64,000 nucleotides of DNA. Source: JAWKTV01 sp041398905. Lineage in GTDB: Bacteria > Planctomycetota > Planctomycetia > Planctomycetales > Planctomycetaceae. A program made the position numbers and the translations under genes. Under the pieces are notes generated by a model, which searched no databases, was not told where the DNA came from, and saw only the letters and a program-made list of their open reading frames with translations. This document shows positions 35,240-43,907 of this stretch, piece after piece. The stretch is taken from positions 124,001-188,000 of the forward strand of contig JAWKTV010000005.1 of assembly GCA_041398905.1 (NCBI GenBank). The letters run 5' to 3'. How positions within the stretch are numbered: the stretch's first letter is position 1; each line of letters starts with the position of its first letter.

Positions 35240-36832
35240 CTATCCGCGTTTTCCTTTGCCCGGCGGACGGCGGTTGTCGGGACGCTTACCCCCCTGCTTG
35301 CCGGTGGACTTCCCTCGCGCCTTGCCACCGGAGGCACCTCCCTGCTTGCCGCGGCCGGCCGGTTTCCCGGCCGGTCGCCCCTGCGTACCGGGCTTGCCGC
35401 CTGTTCGACCTTGCGTGGCGGGACTGCCGGTCGACGGGCGTTGACCACGCTTCGCTCCGGCGGGTTGACTTCCCGTCCGAGTGCGACCACGCGCACCGCT
35501 GGGCAGGTTGCCGCTGGCTTCGCGCTCCTCGAAACGCTGACCGCGAGTATTACGACCCTCGGTCCCTCTGCGTTCAACGTCGCGTCCCTCGGTGCCGCCG
35601 GTCTCGGTGACGCGTCGCCGCACACCGCGTCCCTCGGCGCCCCTTGCCTGATTACCCTGCCGTTGACCATCCCGGCCCTGGCTGCTTCGCCCCCGAAAGG
35701 CTTGTCCCTCGGCGGGACGGCGGTGTCCGCCACCCTGCTCCTGAGCAGCCTCGCGTGAGCCTCCACGGGCTGGCGGGCGGCCGCCCTGCGGTCGCGGTGG
35801 ACTTGAGCGACCCGTCGCGGCTCGCTGGCCGAGCGCCGGATGCGGACCCTTGTGCTCATCATTCTCGTCGTCATCATCGTCATCGCGAAAGCGGGCGGGT
35901 CTGACAGGGCGTGACGCCGTGGCATCCTCCGGACGACGACGTCCCCGCGCCGCGACTGGCGGACGGCCAAAGGTCCGCGGCTCGGATGATCGCTCTCGTC
36001 CCTCGTCCGGGCTGGACGACGTGCTTGCGGAACCTTTGCTGGCCGGTCGACGTCCGCGGGGCGGCCCCGATGCCACGTTGCGGGCAACCAGCTCCAGCAG
36101 CTCGACAAGTTCGGCGTGCGTCAATTCGCGGAACTCGCCGGGCTTGACGCGATTGAGCCGCAGCGGCCCAAAGCCGACACGCTTGAGCCGCATCACCTTG
36201 TGCCCGAACCGGGCGAACAGGCGACGCACCTCACGGTTCTGACCTTCGGTCAGCACGACTTCCACATGACTGCTTTGCCCCTGCTTGCGCAGCAGCTTGG
36301 CATTGTGCACCTTGAAGTAGCCCTCTGCGAAGTGGGCACCTTCCTTAAGACTTTCGAGCGTTGGCCGGTTGGGGACACCGGCGACATGCACGTGATAGGT
36401 GCGGTAGATCCGGTACTTCGGGTGGGCGAGCTTCTGGGAGAGATCGCCATCATTCGTAACGACGATCAGACCTTCGCTCTCCGCATCGAGTCGGCCCACC
36501 GGGAAAATCCGCGGTCCGTCCGCCGGGAACATGTCGACCACGCGGGGGCGCCCAGCGGGGTCGCGATTGGTGCAGACGACACCCCGCGGCTTGTTGAGCA
36601 GGTAATACCGCTTCCGCTCAATCTTGAGCGGCTGGCCATCCAGGGCGACGGTCTGCTGAGAAGGATCGACCGTCGTGCCGAGCTTCTTGACGGGCTGGCC
36701 ATCAATCGTCACTCGGCCGTCGGTAATGAGTTCTTCACAGGCGCGGCGTGACCCGAGTCCGCAGGAGGCGAGCACTTTCTGCAGCCGGATGCGGACCGGA
36801 GCTGGTGCGGGTTCGGGAGACGCGGCAGACAT
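35240..36832 (-). CDS. rluB: rRNA pseudouridine synthase (RluB/RsuA family) with long Arg/Gly-rich tail
   Basis: 530 residues from the ATG at 36830-36832. An S4 RNA-binding domain (RLQKVLASCGLGSRRACEEL) is followed by the RsuA/RluB catalytic domain with the nucleophile Asp116 in PVGRLDAESEGLIVVTNDGD. The core ends near residue 265. The remaining 265 residues are low complexity: an acidic patch (FRDDDDDDENDE), then many RGG, QGG and GRP repeats and a basic end rich in GGK/GKP. Ordinary RluB tails are far shorter. The core isomerises a uridine in 23S (RluB) or 16S (RsuA) rRNA; which one cannot be settled here. The tail probably binds RNA non-specifically. In-frame codons further upstream lack a ribosome site. 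Confidence 0.9.
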   Translation of the reverse strand: MSAASPEPAPAPVRIRLQKVLASCGLGSRRACEELITDGRVTIDGQPVKKLGTTVDPSQQTVALDGQPLKIERKRYYLLNKPRGVVCTNRDPAGRPRVVDMFPADGPRIFPVGRLDAESEGLIVVTNDGDLSQKLAHPKYRIYRTYHVHVAGVPNRPTLESLKEGAHFAEGYFKVHNAKLLRKQGQSSHVEVVLTEGQNREVRRLFARFGHKVMRLKRVGFGPLRLNRVKPGEFRELTHAELVELLELVARNVASGPPRGRRPASKGSASTSSSPDEGRERSSEPRTFGRPPVAARGRRRPEDATASRPVRPARFRDDDDDDENDEHKGPHPALGQRAATGRSSPPRPQGGRPPARGGSREAAQEQGGGHRRPAEGQAFRGRSSQGRDGQRQGNQARGAEGRGVRRRVTETGGTEGRDVERRGTEGRNTRGQRFEEREASGNLPSGARGRTRTGSQPAGAKRGQRPSTGSPATQGRTGGKPGTQGRPAGKPAGRGKQGGASGGKARGKSTGKQGGKRPDNRRPPGKGKRG

Positions 36833-37022
36833 CAGACGTGACCAGGTGAGTAAAGCAGTCCCGAGGCGGCATAGCCATCGGCGATTGCGCGCAGTGTAGT
36901 CGGTCACTGGGCGGTTCGATATCCATCACAAGCAAACAGCCCGGTCGCGCTGCGAAGCGCGGCCAGGCTGTCAATCGTCTGGGAATCAGGTCGATGCCGA
37001 TCAGGCGGCCGACAAACCTCCC

Positions 37023-37215
37023 TTAGAAGTCCTCGTCATCATCTTCGAAATCGTCGTCGTCATCGTCGTCATCATCGAGATCATCATCGTCATCGAAGTC
37101 GTCATCGTCGAAGTCGTCGTCCTCGAAGTCATCATCCTCGAAGTCGTCATCATCCTCGAAGTCGTCATCGTCCTCGAAGTCGTCATCTTCCTCGTCTTCG
37201 AACTCCTCGTCCCCT
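37023..37215 (-). repeat. Asp/Glu codon tandem repeat
   Basis: Degenerate tandem repeat of GAN triplets with a TTC inserted about every 12-18 bases, encoding the acidic tail described above. The unit (roughly GAGGATGACGACTTC) varies in third positions. It is coding in only one frame and is not a CRISPR or minisatellite with a fixed unit. Confidence 0.6.
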
Positions 37216-37343
37216 TCGACATCCGCATCGTCGTCAACCATCGAGACGCCGGGAGCGATGCCAAAGCCAGCGTCAATGCCGGACAGGCCAAACGCGCCAG
37301 TCGCCTCTGCGAGGTCCAGTGGATTCATCGTGTCAATCAGCAT
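37023..37343 (-). CDS. Short protein with extreme Asp/Glu-rich tail
   Basis: 106 residues from the ATG at 37341-37343, which has GGGGGG nine bases upstream; a GTG at 37412 would add 23 residues. The N-terminus (MLIDTMNPLDLAEATGAFGL) is ordinary. From about residue 36 the sequence is almost entirely Asp and Glu with a regularly spaced Phe, a DDDFED-like unit repeated about ten times, and it ends DDDEDF. Codons alternate GAC/GAT, so this is a constrained protein repeat rather than a slipped base run. I know no function; metal (calcium) binding or a disordered spacer are possibilities. A second acidic-tailed gene lies at 38673-39155. Confidence 0.55.
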   Translation of the reverse strand: MLIDTMNPLDLAEATGAFGLSGIDAGFGIAPGVSMVDDDADVEGDEEFEDEEDDDFEDDDDFEDDDDFEDDDFEDDDFDDDDFDDDDDLDDDDDDDDDFEDDDEDF

Positions 37344-37694
37344 CAGGTATTCCCCCCAAACCCAAAGGTCGTCAGACGTCGATTCTGGCTGGCAGTTACA
37401 CTTGGTCTTCACTCAACAGTCGCGTGGTGCGCCACACGTCTATCGGGTCGAAAGCGACCGCGTCCGCAGCCGGATCGCCGGTTGCGTGCGCGACGGATTA
37501 ATCGATCCCTACGTCGTTGTCAAGCAGTGCTTGGCAACTTTTGGGCTGCGAAACCCGGCTTCTCGAATCAGCTTAGGGATCGTCCGCCGGTTCCCGCCGA
37601 CGTGAGGCCAACTTCGCGTATGTGAAAAATTCCGTAAGGCTTTGCTTCTTCGCCGCCTGCCCTCGCGCAACGCTGGCGACCCGCCCGCCACTGC
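37344..37694. other. Intergenic region, nothing recognised
   Basis: 351 bases between the acidic protein gene and the end of the sugar kinase gene, both on the minus strand. It should contain the promoter of the acidic protein gene. An A/T-richer patch at 37618-37635 (tatgtgaaaaattccgtaa) stands out from the GC-rich surroundings, but I cannot assign boxes. Confidence 0.4.
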
Positions 37695-38609
37695 TCAACT
37701 CTCGATGGCGGCTCGCAGCCGATCGACTTCATCACGATCAAAGTCAATTGGCAGCAATCGCGATGCGTTTGCCGCACCCGCCGCCAGCCCCAGGCTCACC
37801 GCGTCCGCCACATCCAGTCCTTCCGCGATGCCAACGGCGATTCCCGCAGCCACACTGTCCCCGCATCCAATCGGATTCACCACGTTCGCCACCGCAATCG
37901 GGTCGATCCGCCACTGTTCCTCCTGCGACGACAACCAGGCCGGCCGCGGGCCATCGGTCACCAGGACCCATTCCGCGCCCCGATGATTTAGTTCCCGTAT
38001 TCCGTCCCGCAGGGACGTCTCATCTTCAATGGCCCGTCCCAGCGTCCGCGACAGCTCTTCTCGATTCGGCTTCACCAGAAACGGCCGGCACGCGAGTGCC
38101 GCCAGCAACTCCGGACCGCGGGCGTCCACGATCGTGGTCCCGCCGAAGTCTTCCAGCAGCCGGGCATAGAACTCGGGTGGTGTTTCCGGCGGCAGCGACC
38201 CGCTGAGCACTGCGACACTCGCTTGCCTGAGAGTTTCCCGACCCTGAGACAGGCACGACCGCAGTTCCGCCGGGCTGAGCGGTCGAGAGTTCTCGACCAG
38301 TTCCGTCGTCCGGTCGAGCGACTCTTCCAGCAGCGTGACACAGGTCCGCGTCGGCGCGGCGGTACGAACCCAGTGTGTCGCGATCGACAGCCCGGCGAAC
38401 TCGGCCACGATGGCGTCACCGGCGGGACCACCGACTGGGCAAACACAGTGCGTCGCCGCGCCGAGCCGAAAGCAGGCCTTCGCCACATTGAGCACTTTGC
38501 CCGAAGCACACGCGGCACTATGGACCGCCCGGTTCACTTCGCCCGGCTGAATCGTCTCGAACTGCAGAACCTGTTGCCAAGCCGGCGTCAGGCCGATTGC
38601 GGCGATCAT
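37695..38609 (-). CDS. PfkB-family sugar kinase (1-phosphofructokinase-like)
   Basis: 304 residues. It starts MIAAIGLTPAWQQVLQFE, the usual opening of hexose-phosphate kinases of the FruK/LacC branch. GKVLNVAKACFRLGA is the substrate and lid region, and the anion-hole and catalytic motif near the C-terminus reads NPIGCGDSVAAGIAVG, with the catalytic Asp in GCGD (Cys replaces the usual Ala). It phosphorylates a sugar phosphate with ATP in the cytoplasm; fructose-1-phosphate or tagatose-6-phosphate are the family options. No PTS or sugar transporter is nearby. The flanking genes on the same strand encode acidic-tailed proteins. Confidence 0.85.
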   Translation of the reverse strand: MIAAIGLTPAWQQVLQFETIQPGEVNRAVHSAACASGKVLNVAKACFRLGAATHCVCPVGGPAGDAIVAEFAGLSIATHWVRTAAPTRTCVTLLEESLDRTTELVENSRPLSPAELRSCLSQGRETLRQASVAVLSGSLPPETPPEFYARLLEDFGGTTIVDARGPELLAALACRPFLVKPNREELSRTLGRAIEDETSLRDGIRELNHRGAEWVLVTDGPRPAWLSSQEEQWRIDPIAVANVVNPIGCGDSVAAGIAVGIAEGLDVADAVSLGLAAGAANASRLLPIDFDRDEVDRLRAAIES

Positions 38610-38672
38610 CCCGGCACCCCGACGAGGCTCGAAACTGTTCAGCAGGCCGTGATTCGCTTGGCGGGGGATCGC

Positions 38673-39155
38673 CTACTTGGTGTCGTCGTCGTCGAACTCG
38701 AAGGCGTCATCCTCGAACTGGAAGGAATCTTCCGACGACGTCTCGTCGGTCTCCCCGAACCCGAAATCATCGTCGTCACTCTGCAGTTCGTCCGATGTCG
38801 CGAAGTCGTCGTCCAGGTCAGCCGACTCGACATCGACCTCTTCCGCGTCCAGTTCATCATCGTCCACCACCGCCGCGGCGACGGGAGCGGCGGCTGCCGC
38901 CGCGGCGCCAGTCACGGGCGACTCAGCCGGCGCGCCGTCAGCATCCGCCGCATCCGGGCCGCGCACGAACAGCAGCACCGCAATTGGCGACAGCGTCGTC
39001 AAGGCGGTGGTGAGCAGTGTCGTGCCGGTCACAACCTGCAACATCCCGCCCATGCTGTCGGCATGATTCAGGAACGCCATGACCCCGAGATAGGTCATGA
39101 ATCCCGCAGGGATTGCGGCCACCAACGATGTTCCCGCCAGTTGTGCCTTGGTCAC
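38673..39155 (-). CDS. Two-helix membrane protein with acidic tail
   Basis: 160 residues from a GTG start at 39153-39155, preceded by AAGGGGAAGATT. Two hydrophobic segments occur (LAGTSLVAAIPAGFMTYLGV and MLQVVTGTTLLTTALTTLSP to VLLFV), then a short Ala/Pro linker (GAAAAAAAPVAAAVV), then 60 residues dominated by Asp/Glu with scattered Phe (DSFQFEDDAFEFDDDDTK). The tail resembles that of the separate gene at 37023-37343. It is probably an inner-membrane protein with an acidic soluble tail; function unknown. The sugar kinase gene starts 63 bases downstream, so the two may be co-transcribed. Confidence 0.7.
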   Translation of the reverse strand: MTKAQLAGTSLVAAIPAGFMTYLGVMAFLNHADSMGGMLQVVTGTTLLTTALTTLSPIAVLLFVRGPDAADADGAPAESPVTGAAAAAAAPVAAAVVDDDELDAEEVDVESADLDDDFATSDELQSDDDDFGFGETDETSSEDSFQFEDDAFEFDDDDTK

Positions 39156-39645
39156 AATCTTCCCCTTGCGTCACGTTCTCGTGGCTAACGGCCTCGCTTC
39201 ACCGCCATCTTACAATTCGCCAACGACCTCGGGCAATAACCGTGGCACGGCGCTTCATCGATTGCGCATCGGCCTCTCGACCTCCAGCCGATGAGTCCGA
39301 CCTGCGCGGTCGTGACGGATTGCGATCCTTTCTTTCGCCGAACCCGCCTAACCGTCACGACTCTCCCGCACTGCGGCCTGGCAGGTGCATGCCAGTTGCG
39401 GCCCACGCTCGACAATCGCAACGGCTTCGCACATTCGGCACGACCCCCGCCGCGACCACCATCCAACGTCTCGCGCCGCATTTTCGCCGACTCATCCCGC
39501 CTCGCTCGCTGGCGGCTGGTAGCCTTGACCGTTCGGGCACGATGCGGCATCCACCGTGCAGTCGCGTGCCGGTTCCGCTCATCAGCGATTGCCCGTCCGC
39601 CCACCTGTTTTCGCTGCCGCCCGTCGACTGTCGCTCCCTCCAGCA
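39156..39645. other. Divergent intergenic region, nothing recognised
   Basis: 490 bases between the acidic-tailed membrane protein (minus) and a glycosyltransferase (plus). Open frames exist on both strands but carry no motif, signal peptide or ribosome site. No convincing promoter is seen. Confidence 0.4.
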
Positions 39646-40830
39646 ATGTCCCTGCTCGCCGCCATCTTCTGGCTCTCCGCCGCTGCCGTCCTCTACATCT
39701 ATGCCGGCTATCCGCTGTTGGTGTGGCTCGCGGGTCGGCTGCGCTCCAGTGGCGCCGGGCAATTGCACGGCACCACGCCCGACGACCTCTCGGTCGTGAT
39801 CGTCGTCTGCAACGAGGCCCACCGCCTGCGCGCCAAACTGGACAGCCTGCTCGCCGCCGATTGTGCCGACCGGATCCGCGAGGTCCTCATTGGCTCCGAT
39901 GGCAGTGACGACGACACAACTGCAGTGCTCGCCAGCTATCCCGACCCGCGCGTTCGGCTGATTCACTTCAACGAACGCCGTGGCAAGCCAGCCGTACTTA
40001 ACGAAGTCATTCCCCACTGCCAGTCGGAACTGGTCATCCTCACCGATGCCCGCCAGCCGCTGGAGCCGGATGCGATCTCGATGCTCGCAGCCCGTTTCGC
40101 GGACCCGCGGGTGGGGGTTGTTTCCGGTGAGTTGATGTTTCGCACCTCCCACGAGGCCACCGCGACCGCGATCGGCATGGGGGCCTATTGGAGCTACGAG
40201 AAATTCATCCGCAAGAGTGAGAGCCGCTTTCGGAGCGTTCCCGGAGCCACCGGGGCGTTCTACGCGATCCGCAAGTCGCTGTTCCGCCGGGTTCCCGACA
40301 ACACTCTTCTCGACGATGTCGTCATCCCGATGCAGGCGATCGAGCAGGGTTACCGCTGCCTGCTGGAGAGCGGAGCGATCGCCTGGGACACCCCGTCGCA
40401 GTCAAATCGACAGGAGGCGATCCGCAAACGGCGAACGATCGCGGGGGCCGCGCAGCTGCTCGTCAACCAGCCGCGCTGGCTGCTTCCGTGGAAGAATCCC
40501 ATCTGGTGGGAGTTCGTCTCGCACAAGCTACTGCGGCTCATCAGCCCGCTGCTGTTGCTGTTGACGCTCGGCAGCAATCTCGCGCTGGTGGCGTCCCCTT
40601 CGTCGGGTCCACTGGCCAGATTGACCACCCTCCCCTATCAAGGAACGCTCGCCTTGCAGTGCGGCTTCTACCTGCTGGCGTTGCTCGCCTGGCTGCTGAC
40701 CCGCGCGGGCCGCAAGGCGGCGATCCTCAGCCCGGTGCTGATGTTCGTCTCGCTGAACATCACCACGCTGCTGGCGCTGTGGGACGCCACCCGCGGTCGC
40801 TACCGTGCGACGTGGCAGCGTGCGGCATGA
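39646..40830 (+). CDS. Membrane-bound family 2 glycosyltransferase
   Basis: 394 residues from the ATG at 39646 (MSLLAAIFWLSAAAVLYIYA, an N-terminal membrane helix). The GT2 domain shows LSVVIVVCNEAHRLRAKLDS, VLIGSDGSDDDTTAVL, RRGKPAVLNEVI, VILTDARQPLEPDAISML and a processive-type signature region, QEAIRKRRTIAGAAQLL. Three or four helices follow in the last 120 residues. It resembles cellulose-synthase-like/BcsA-type or N-acetylglucosaminyl transferases acting at the inner membrane. The product is probably an exported or cell-surface glycan; the exact sugar is not predictable. It converges with the methyltransferase gene 100 bases downstream. Confidence 0.88.
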   Translation: MSLLAAIFWLSAAAVLYIYAGYPLLVWLAGRLRSSGAGQLHGTTPDDLSVVIVVCNEAHRLRAKLDSLLAADCADRIREVLIGSDGSDDDTTAVLASYPDPRVRLIHFNERRGKPAVLNEVIPHCQSELVILTDARQPLEPDAISMLAARFADPRVGVVSGELMFRTSHEATATAIGMGAYWSYEKFIRKSESRFRSVPGATGAFYAIRKSLFRRVPDNTLLDDVVIPMQAIEQGYRCLLESGAIAWDTPSQSNRQEAIRKRRTIAGAAQLLVNQPRWLLPWKNPIWWEFVSHKLLRLISPLLLLLTLGSNLALVASPSSGPLARLTTLPYQGTLALQCGFYLLALLAWLLTRAGRKAAILSPVLMFVSLNITTLLALWDATRGRYRATWQRAA

Positions 40831-40929
40831 CGTTGCGACGGCCGGAGTGTCGGCGACGAAATGTACACGCGGCGATGACTGCGCCCCGGTGATCGGCGGT
40901 CAACGTCCGAACCAGCTCTCCGCTCGCAG

Positions 40930-41940
40930 TCAGGACGCGGGTGATGACCCCGCCTCAGCGCTGGCGACCACGCGGTCCAGGTCCTGCTTCCACTTCGGGT
41001 GGACACGCACAGCGAATCGTGCGGCGAGCGAGGGCATGAACGGCAGAAAGCGAGCACCATAACAGAGCATCTGGCCGCCGAATGTCTTGACGCGCGTCCA
41101 CAGCGAGGGACGGGGACCATCTTCGCCCAGCACCAGAGCAATCGGGTCCAGCAGCCACCCGCCGACCTCCACCAACCGAAAACCGCTCGGTCGGTACAGC
41201 GAGTAAACCAGCCCGGCGAACCGCTTGTTCGACTTCAGGTGAGTCGGGCGGGTCGAGTCGACGTGGTAGAACGGTGCATGCGCAATCAGCATTCCACCCG
41301 GGCGAAGCCAGCCGCTGAACGCCGCGAGCATCCCCCGCGGGTCCTCGACATGCTCCAGCACGTCCAGGCAAACGATCGCGTCAAAGGAGTTCGCCCCGAA
41401 CTTCGCTGTGTCGGTACAGATTTCGACGTCGGCACCACGGTACGCGATCAAACGCTCCGCGAACTTCAGGCAGGGGCCGGAAATCTCGAAGCATGTCGTC
41501 TTGAAGCCCGCCAGACTGACCGCGGCACTATCGAAACCCATCCCGTCACCAAAGCAGAGCACGCGCGCTCCCGCAGGCAGGTGCTGCGCCAGCATCTGGC
41601 AGACATCGGCCCGCATCTTCGCCTTCATTGGGCAGGCGTTCCACGAAGCGGTCTCGAACAAGAACGCATCCGTCGATGCGTAGAACTCCATCATCCGGTC
41701 GTTCAAATGATGCGACTGCAGCCCGAATGACTTCGCCTGCTCACGCACGTTGTGACCGATCAGATCGACCTCCGCTCGCAGCATCCGGGCACTCTCCAGC
41801 CGGGAGCGCCCCGTGATCGACGACAGCCAGTTGACCACCACCGCCGCCGGTAGCCGGCAGCACGGACACGTCGTCTCGTCGGCCGGTTGGTCCCCACCGG
41901 CCTCGACTCCCGCCGCCGCATCTTGCGTCTGACTCGACAT
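40930..41940 (-). CDS. SAM-dependent class I methyltransferase
   Basis: 336 residues from the ATG at 41938-41940 with CTGGAAG upstream; longer in-frame starts exist but pass through noncoding sequence. Near the N-terminus is a possible zinc-binding TTCPCCRLPA. The SAM fold begins with motif I, ARVLCFGDGMGFDSAAV, then TTCFEISGP and FDAIVCLDVLEHVEDPRGML (motif II/post I) and LRPGGMLIAHAPFYH. It matches the Methyltransf_11/12 class found in surface polysaccharide and natural product loci. The convergent glycosyltransferase neighbour hints at glycan modification, but this is positional only. Confidence 0.85.
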   Translation of the reverse strand: MSSQTQDAAAGVEAGGDQPADETTCPCCRLPAAVVVNWLSSITGRSRLESARMLRAEVDLIGHNVREQAKSFGLQSHHLNDRMMEFYASTDAFLFETASWNACPMKAKMRADVCQMLAQHLPAGARVLCFGDGMGFDSAAVSLAGFKTTCFEISGPCLKFAERLIAYRGADVEICTDTAKFGANSFDAIVCLDVLEHVEDPRGMLAAFSGWLRPGGMLIAHAPFYHVDSTRPTHLKSNKRFAGLVYSLYRPSGFRLVEVGGWLLDPIALVLGEDGPRPSLWTRVKTFGGQMLCYGARFLPFMPSLAARFAVRVHPKWKQDLDRVVASAEAGSSPAS

Positions 41941-42321
41941 TCTTCCAGCCCCTGCGAGTACGCGACCGGTTGGGCCGCAGTGAATCGATCGATCGTTTCG
42001 GCAGCGTATCCAAGCCGATCTTCGCTCGCAATGTCCACTCCGCCAGAGCATCATTGTCGGGTACAGTCGCTCAATGGCGGGGGGCGGGGAGTGCAACGGA
42101 CAGGCGCGGAGTCGCCGGGGTGCGATGTTGCCACGTCTCGGTCGCTCCCAAGCGACCGGGTCGCTGGACTCCATCTCCCGGGTCATGCGTCGCGACGTGC
42201 GATTGACTCGACCGCCCCGGGGGGGCGATTTCGTGGTCGCTCGGCCCGTCTGTCGGACTCGACACCGCCACAGTACAATCAAGGCGGTGATCGATTTCCC
42301 TGCCCCATGTCAGAGGCGACC
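41941..42321. other. Divergent intergenic region, nothing recognised
   Basis: 381 bases between the methyltransferase and the serpin gene. In-frame extensions of both genes run through it, but base composition and lack of motifs suggest noncoding DNA. It should hold two promoters, none of which I can define. Confidence 0.4.
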
Positions 42322-43860
42322 ATGCGATCAGTACTCCGCGTCAATGCTGCCCGCGTTCTGTTGTCCCTGGTCCTGTTCGGGTTCGTTGTTCACGACGCAT
42401 CCGCCGAGCAACCCAGCCCTGTCGCGCCGCAGGATCCCGCAATCCCCAGTGAGGCCCAGTTGGCCGCGGACGCCGGTAATGCCTTCGCGCTGAAATTGTA
42501 TCAGCAGCTCGCCGGGCAGGAGGCTGGTAACTTTTGTTGTTCCGCCCATTCGGTGGCCGCCGTCTGTCTGCTCACGACACCCGGTGCCGACGACCAGTTC
42601 ACCCGCGAAGTACTCAGCGCGCTCGGCTATTCCTCCGCCGATGGTCAATCGGTTGACGCGGCTGAGATCCTGCGAGGCACTCGGGCGCTCGAGTCCGCCC
42701 TCGCGCCCCCCGCCGGTCCCCAACAAGTCGCCAAACGCCAGCAGCTCGCCCAGCTCGAAACGCAATGGGCCGCGCTCAAGCTCACCATCCAGGCGACCGG
42801 CGGTGAGAACTACCAACTGTACCAGCGGGAGCGGAAGCTCGTCGACCAGATCAACGCTCTTCGGCAGCAGCTTGATCCTTACCAGCTTCGCTTTGCGAAC
42901 GCCTTGTGGTGCGACGGCCAGTTTCCGCTGCGGCCGGAGTTCCTCGCCATCGTGCAGCAGGCAGGAGCCGCCGAGGCTCACAATGTCGATTTCCGTAAGC
43001 AGCCCGACCAGCAACGCGAGAGAATCAACGCCTGGGTCGGCGAGCGGACCAACGACCGCATCCCGAATCTGCTCGGCGAAGGGACTATCGACGCACTGAC
43101 CCGCGTCGTGCTGACCAATGCCGTCTATTTCCAGGGGGACTGGGCCGAACCATTCAAGCAGTCCCGCACCAAGCCCGCACCGTTCACCAAGGTCGACGGC
43201 TCTACCGAGCAAACGCCGCTGATGAATCAGTTCATCGCCGCGAAGTTCGCCGAACTGCGACCCGATGGCTCCATCAATCAGTTGGTCCAGCAGGATGCCC
43301 CTCCCGGCAGTCAGTACGAATTCGTCTGGGAGTGGCCCGAGAATCCCGATGGCGTCAAGCTCCTTGAACTTCCCTACAAGGGGAATCAGGTTTCCATGCT
43401 ACTGGTGCTCCCCGGCCGCCCCACGGGTCTCGCCGACATTGAAGCCCAGCTTTCGCCCGAGCAGCTTTCCCGATGGCTCCAGGCAATGCAGTCGCAGGAA
43501 GTGCGAATCGGCCTGCCGCGGTTCACGCTCCGCAGTTCATTCGAACTCAGTCCGATGCTGCGGCAACTGGGGATTACGGTCCCTTTTCAGCCCGGTGGGC
43601 TTGCGCATCTCAGCGACCACCCGGAGGCCCGTGAGCTCGCCGTCGGCATGGTGGTCCACCAGACATTCGTGCAGGTGAACGAAAAAGGGACCGAGGCCGC
43701 CGCCGCCACCGCTCTGATCGCCCCCGCAGCCGCCGCTCCTCAAGCACCGAAGCCTGACCCGGAGTTCATCGCCGACCACCCGTTCCTGTTCCTCATTCGC
43801 CACAATCGCACGGGCGCGATTCTCTTCATCGGACGAGTCGCCCAGCCGCAAGCAGAGTGA
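42322..43860 (+). CDS. Secreted serpin-type protease inhibitor
   Basis: 512 residues from the ATG at 42322, preceded by AGAGG. The signal peptide ends VVHDASAEQ. Serpin features are NFCCSAHSVAAVCLLTTPGA (helix B region), VLTNAVYFQGDWAEPF (the classical NAxYFKGxW motif), LELPYKGNQVSMLLVLP, and the hinge of the reactive loop VNEKGTEAAAATALI (residues 452-466). The hinge has small residues at P12-P9 and Thr at P8, as in inhibitory serpins. Counting from the hinge puts Ala470-Ala471 at P1-P1', which suggests an elastase-like target. A coiled-coil-like insertion of about 60 residues (126-187; QLAQLETQWAALKLTI) is not part of a standard serpin. A terminator-like hairpin follows. Confidence 0.9.
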   Translation: MRSVLRVNAARVLLSLVLFGFVVHDASAEQPSPVAPQDPAIPSEAQLAADAGNAFALKLYQQLAGQEAGNFCCSAHSVAAVCLLTTPGADDQFTREVLSALGYSSADGQSVDAAEILRGTRALESALAPPAGPQQVAKRQQLAQLETQWAALKLTIQATGGENYQLYQRERKLVDQINALRQQLDPYQLRFANALWCDGQFPLRPEFLAIVQQAGAAEAHNVDFRKQPDQQRERINAWVGERTNDRIPNLLGEGTIDALTRVVLTNAVYFQGDWAEPFKQSRTKPAPFTKVDGSTEQTPLMNQFIAAKFAELRPDGSINQLVQQDAPPGSQYEFVWEWPENPDGVKLLELPYKGNQVSMLLVLPGRPTGLADIEAQLSPEQLSRWLQAMQSQEVRIGLPRFTLRSSFELSPMLRQLGITVPFQPGGLAHLSDHPEARELAVGMVVHQTFVQVNEKGTEAAAATALIAPAAAAPQAPKPDPEFIADHPFLFLIRHNRTGAILFIGRVAQPQAE

Positions 43861-43868
43861 GCCGCGCC

Positions 43869-43907
43869 ACCAGGCCGCAAACGTGCGATCGGCCGCCTGG
43901 TTCTTTC
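43869..43907 (+). terminator. Probable rho-independent terminator after the serpin gene
   Basis: ACCAGGC (43869-43875) pairs with GCCTGGT (43895-43901), starting 9 bases after the serpin stop, and is followed by TCTTTC. The loop is 19 bases and can pair further inside. The short U-tract is imperfect. Confidence 0.5.

Noticed and set aside
37023..37215. CRISPR array or minisatellite
   Set aside because: There are no unique spacers and the unit is not fixed; it is a GAN-codon repeat open in one coding frame.
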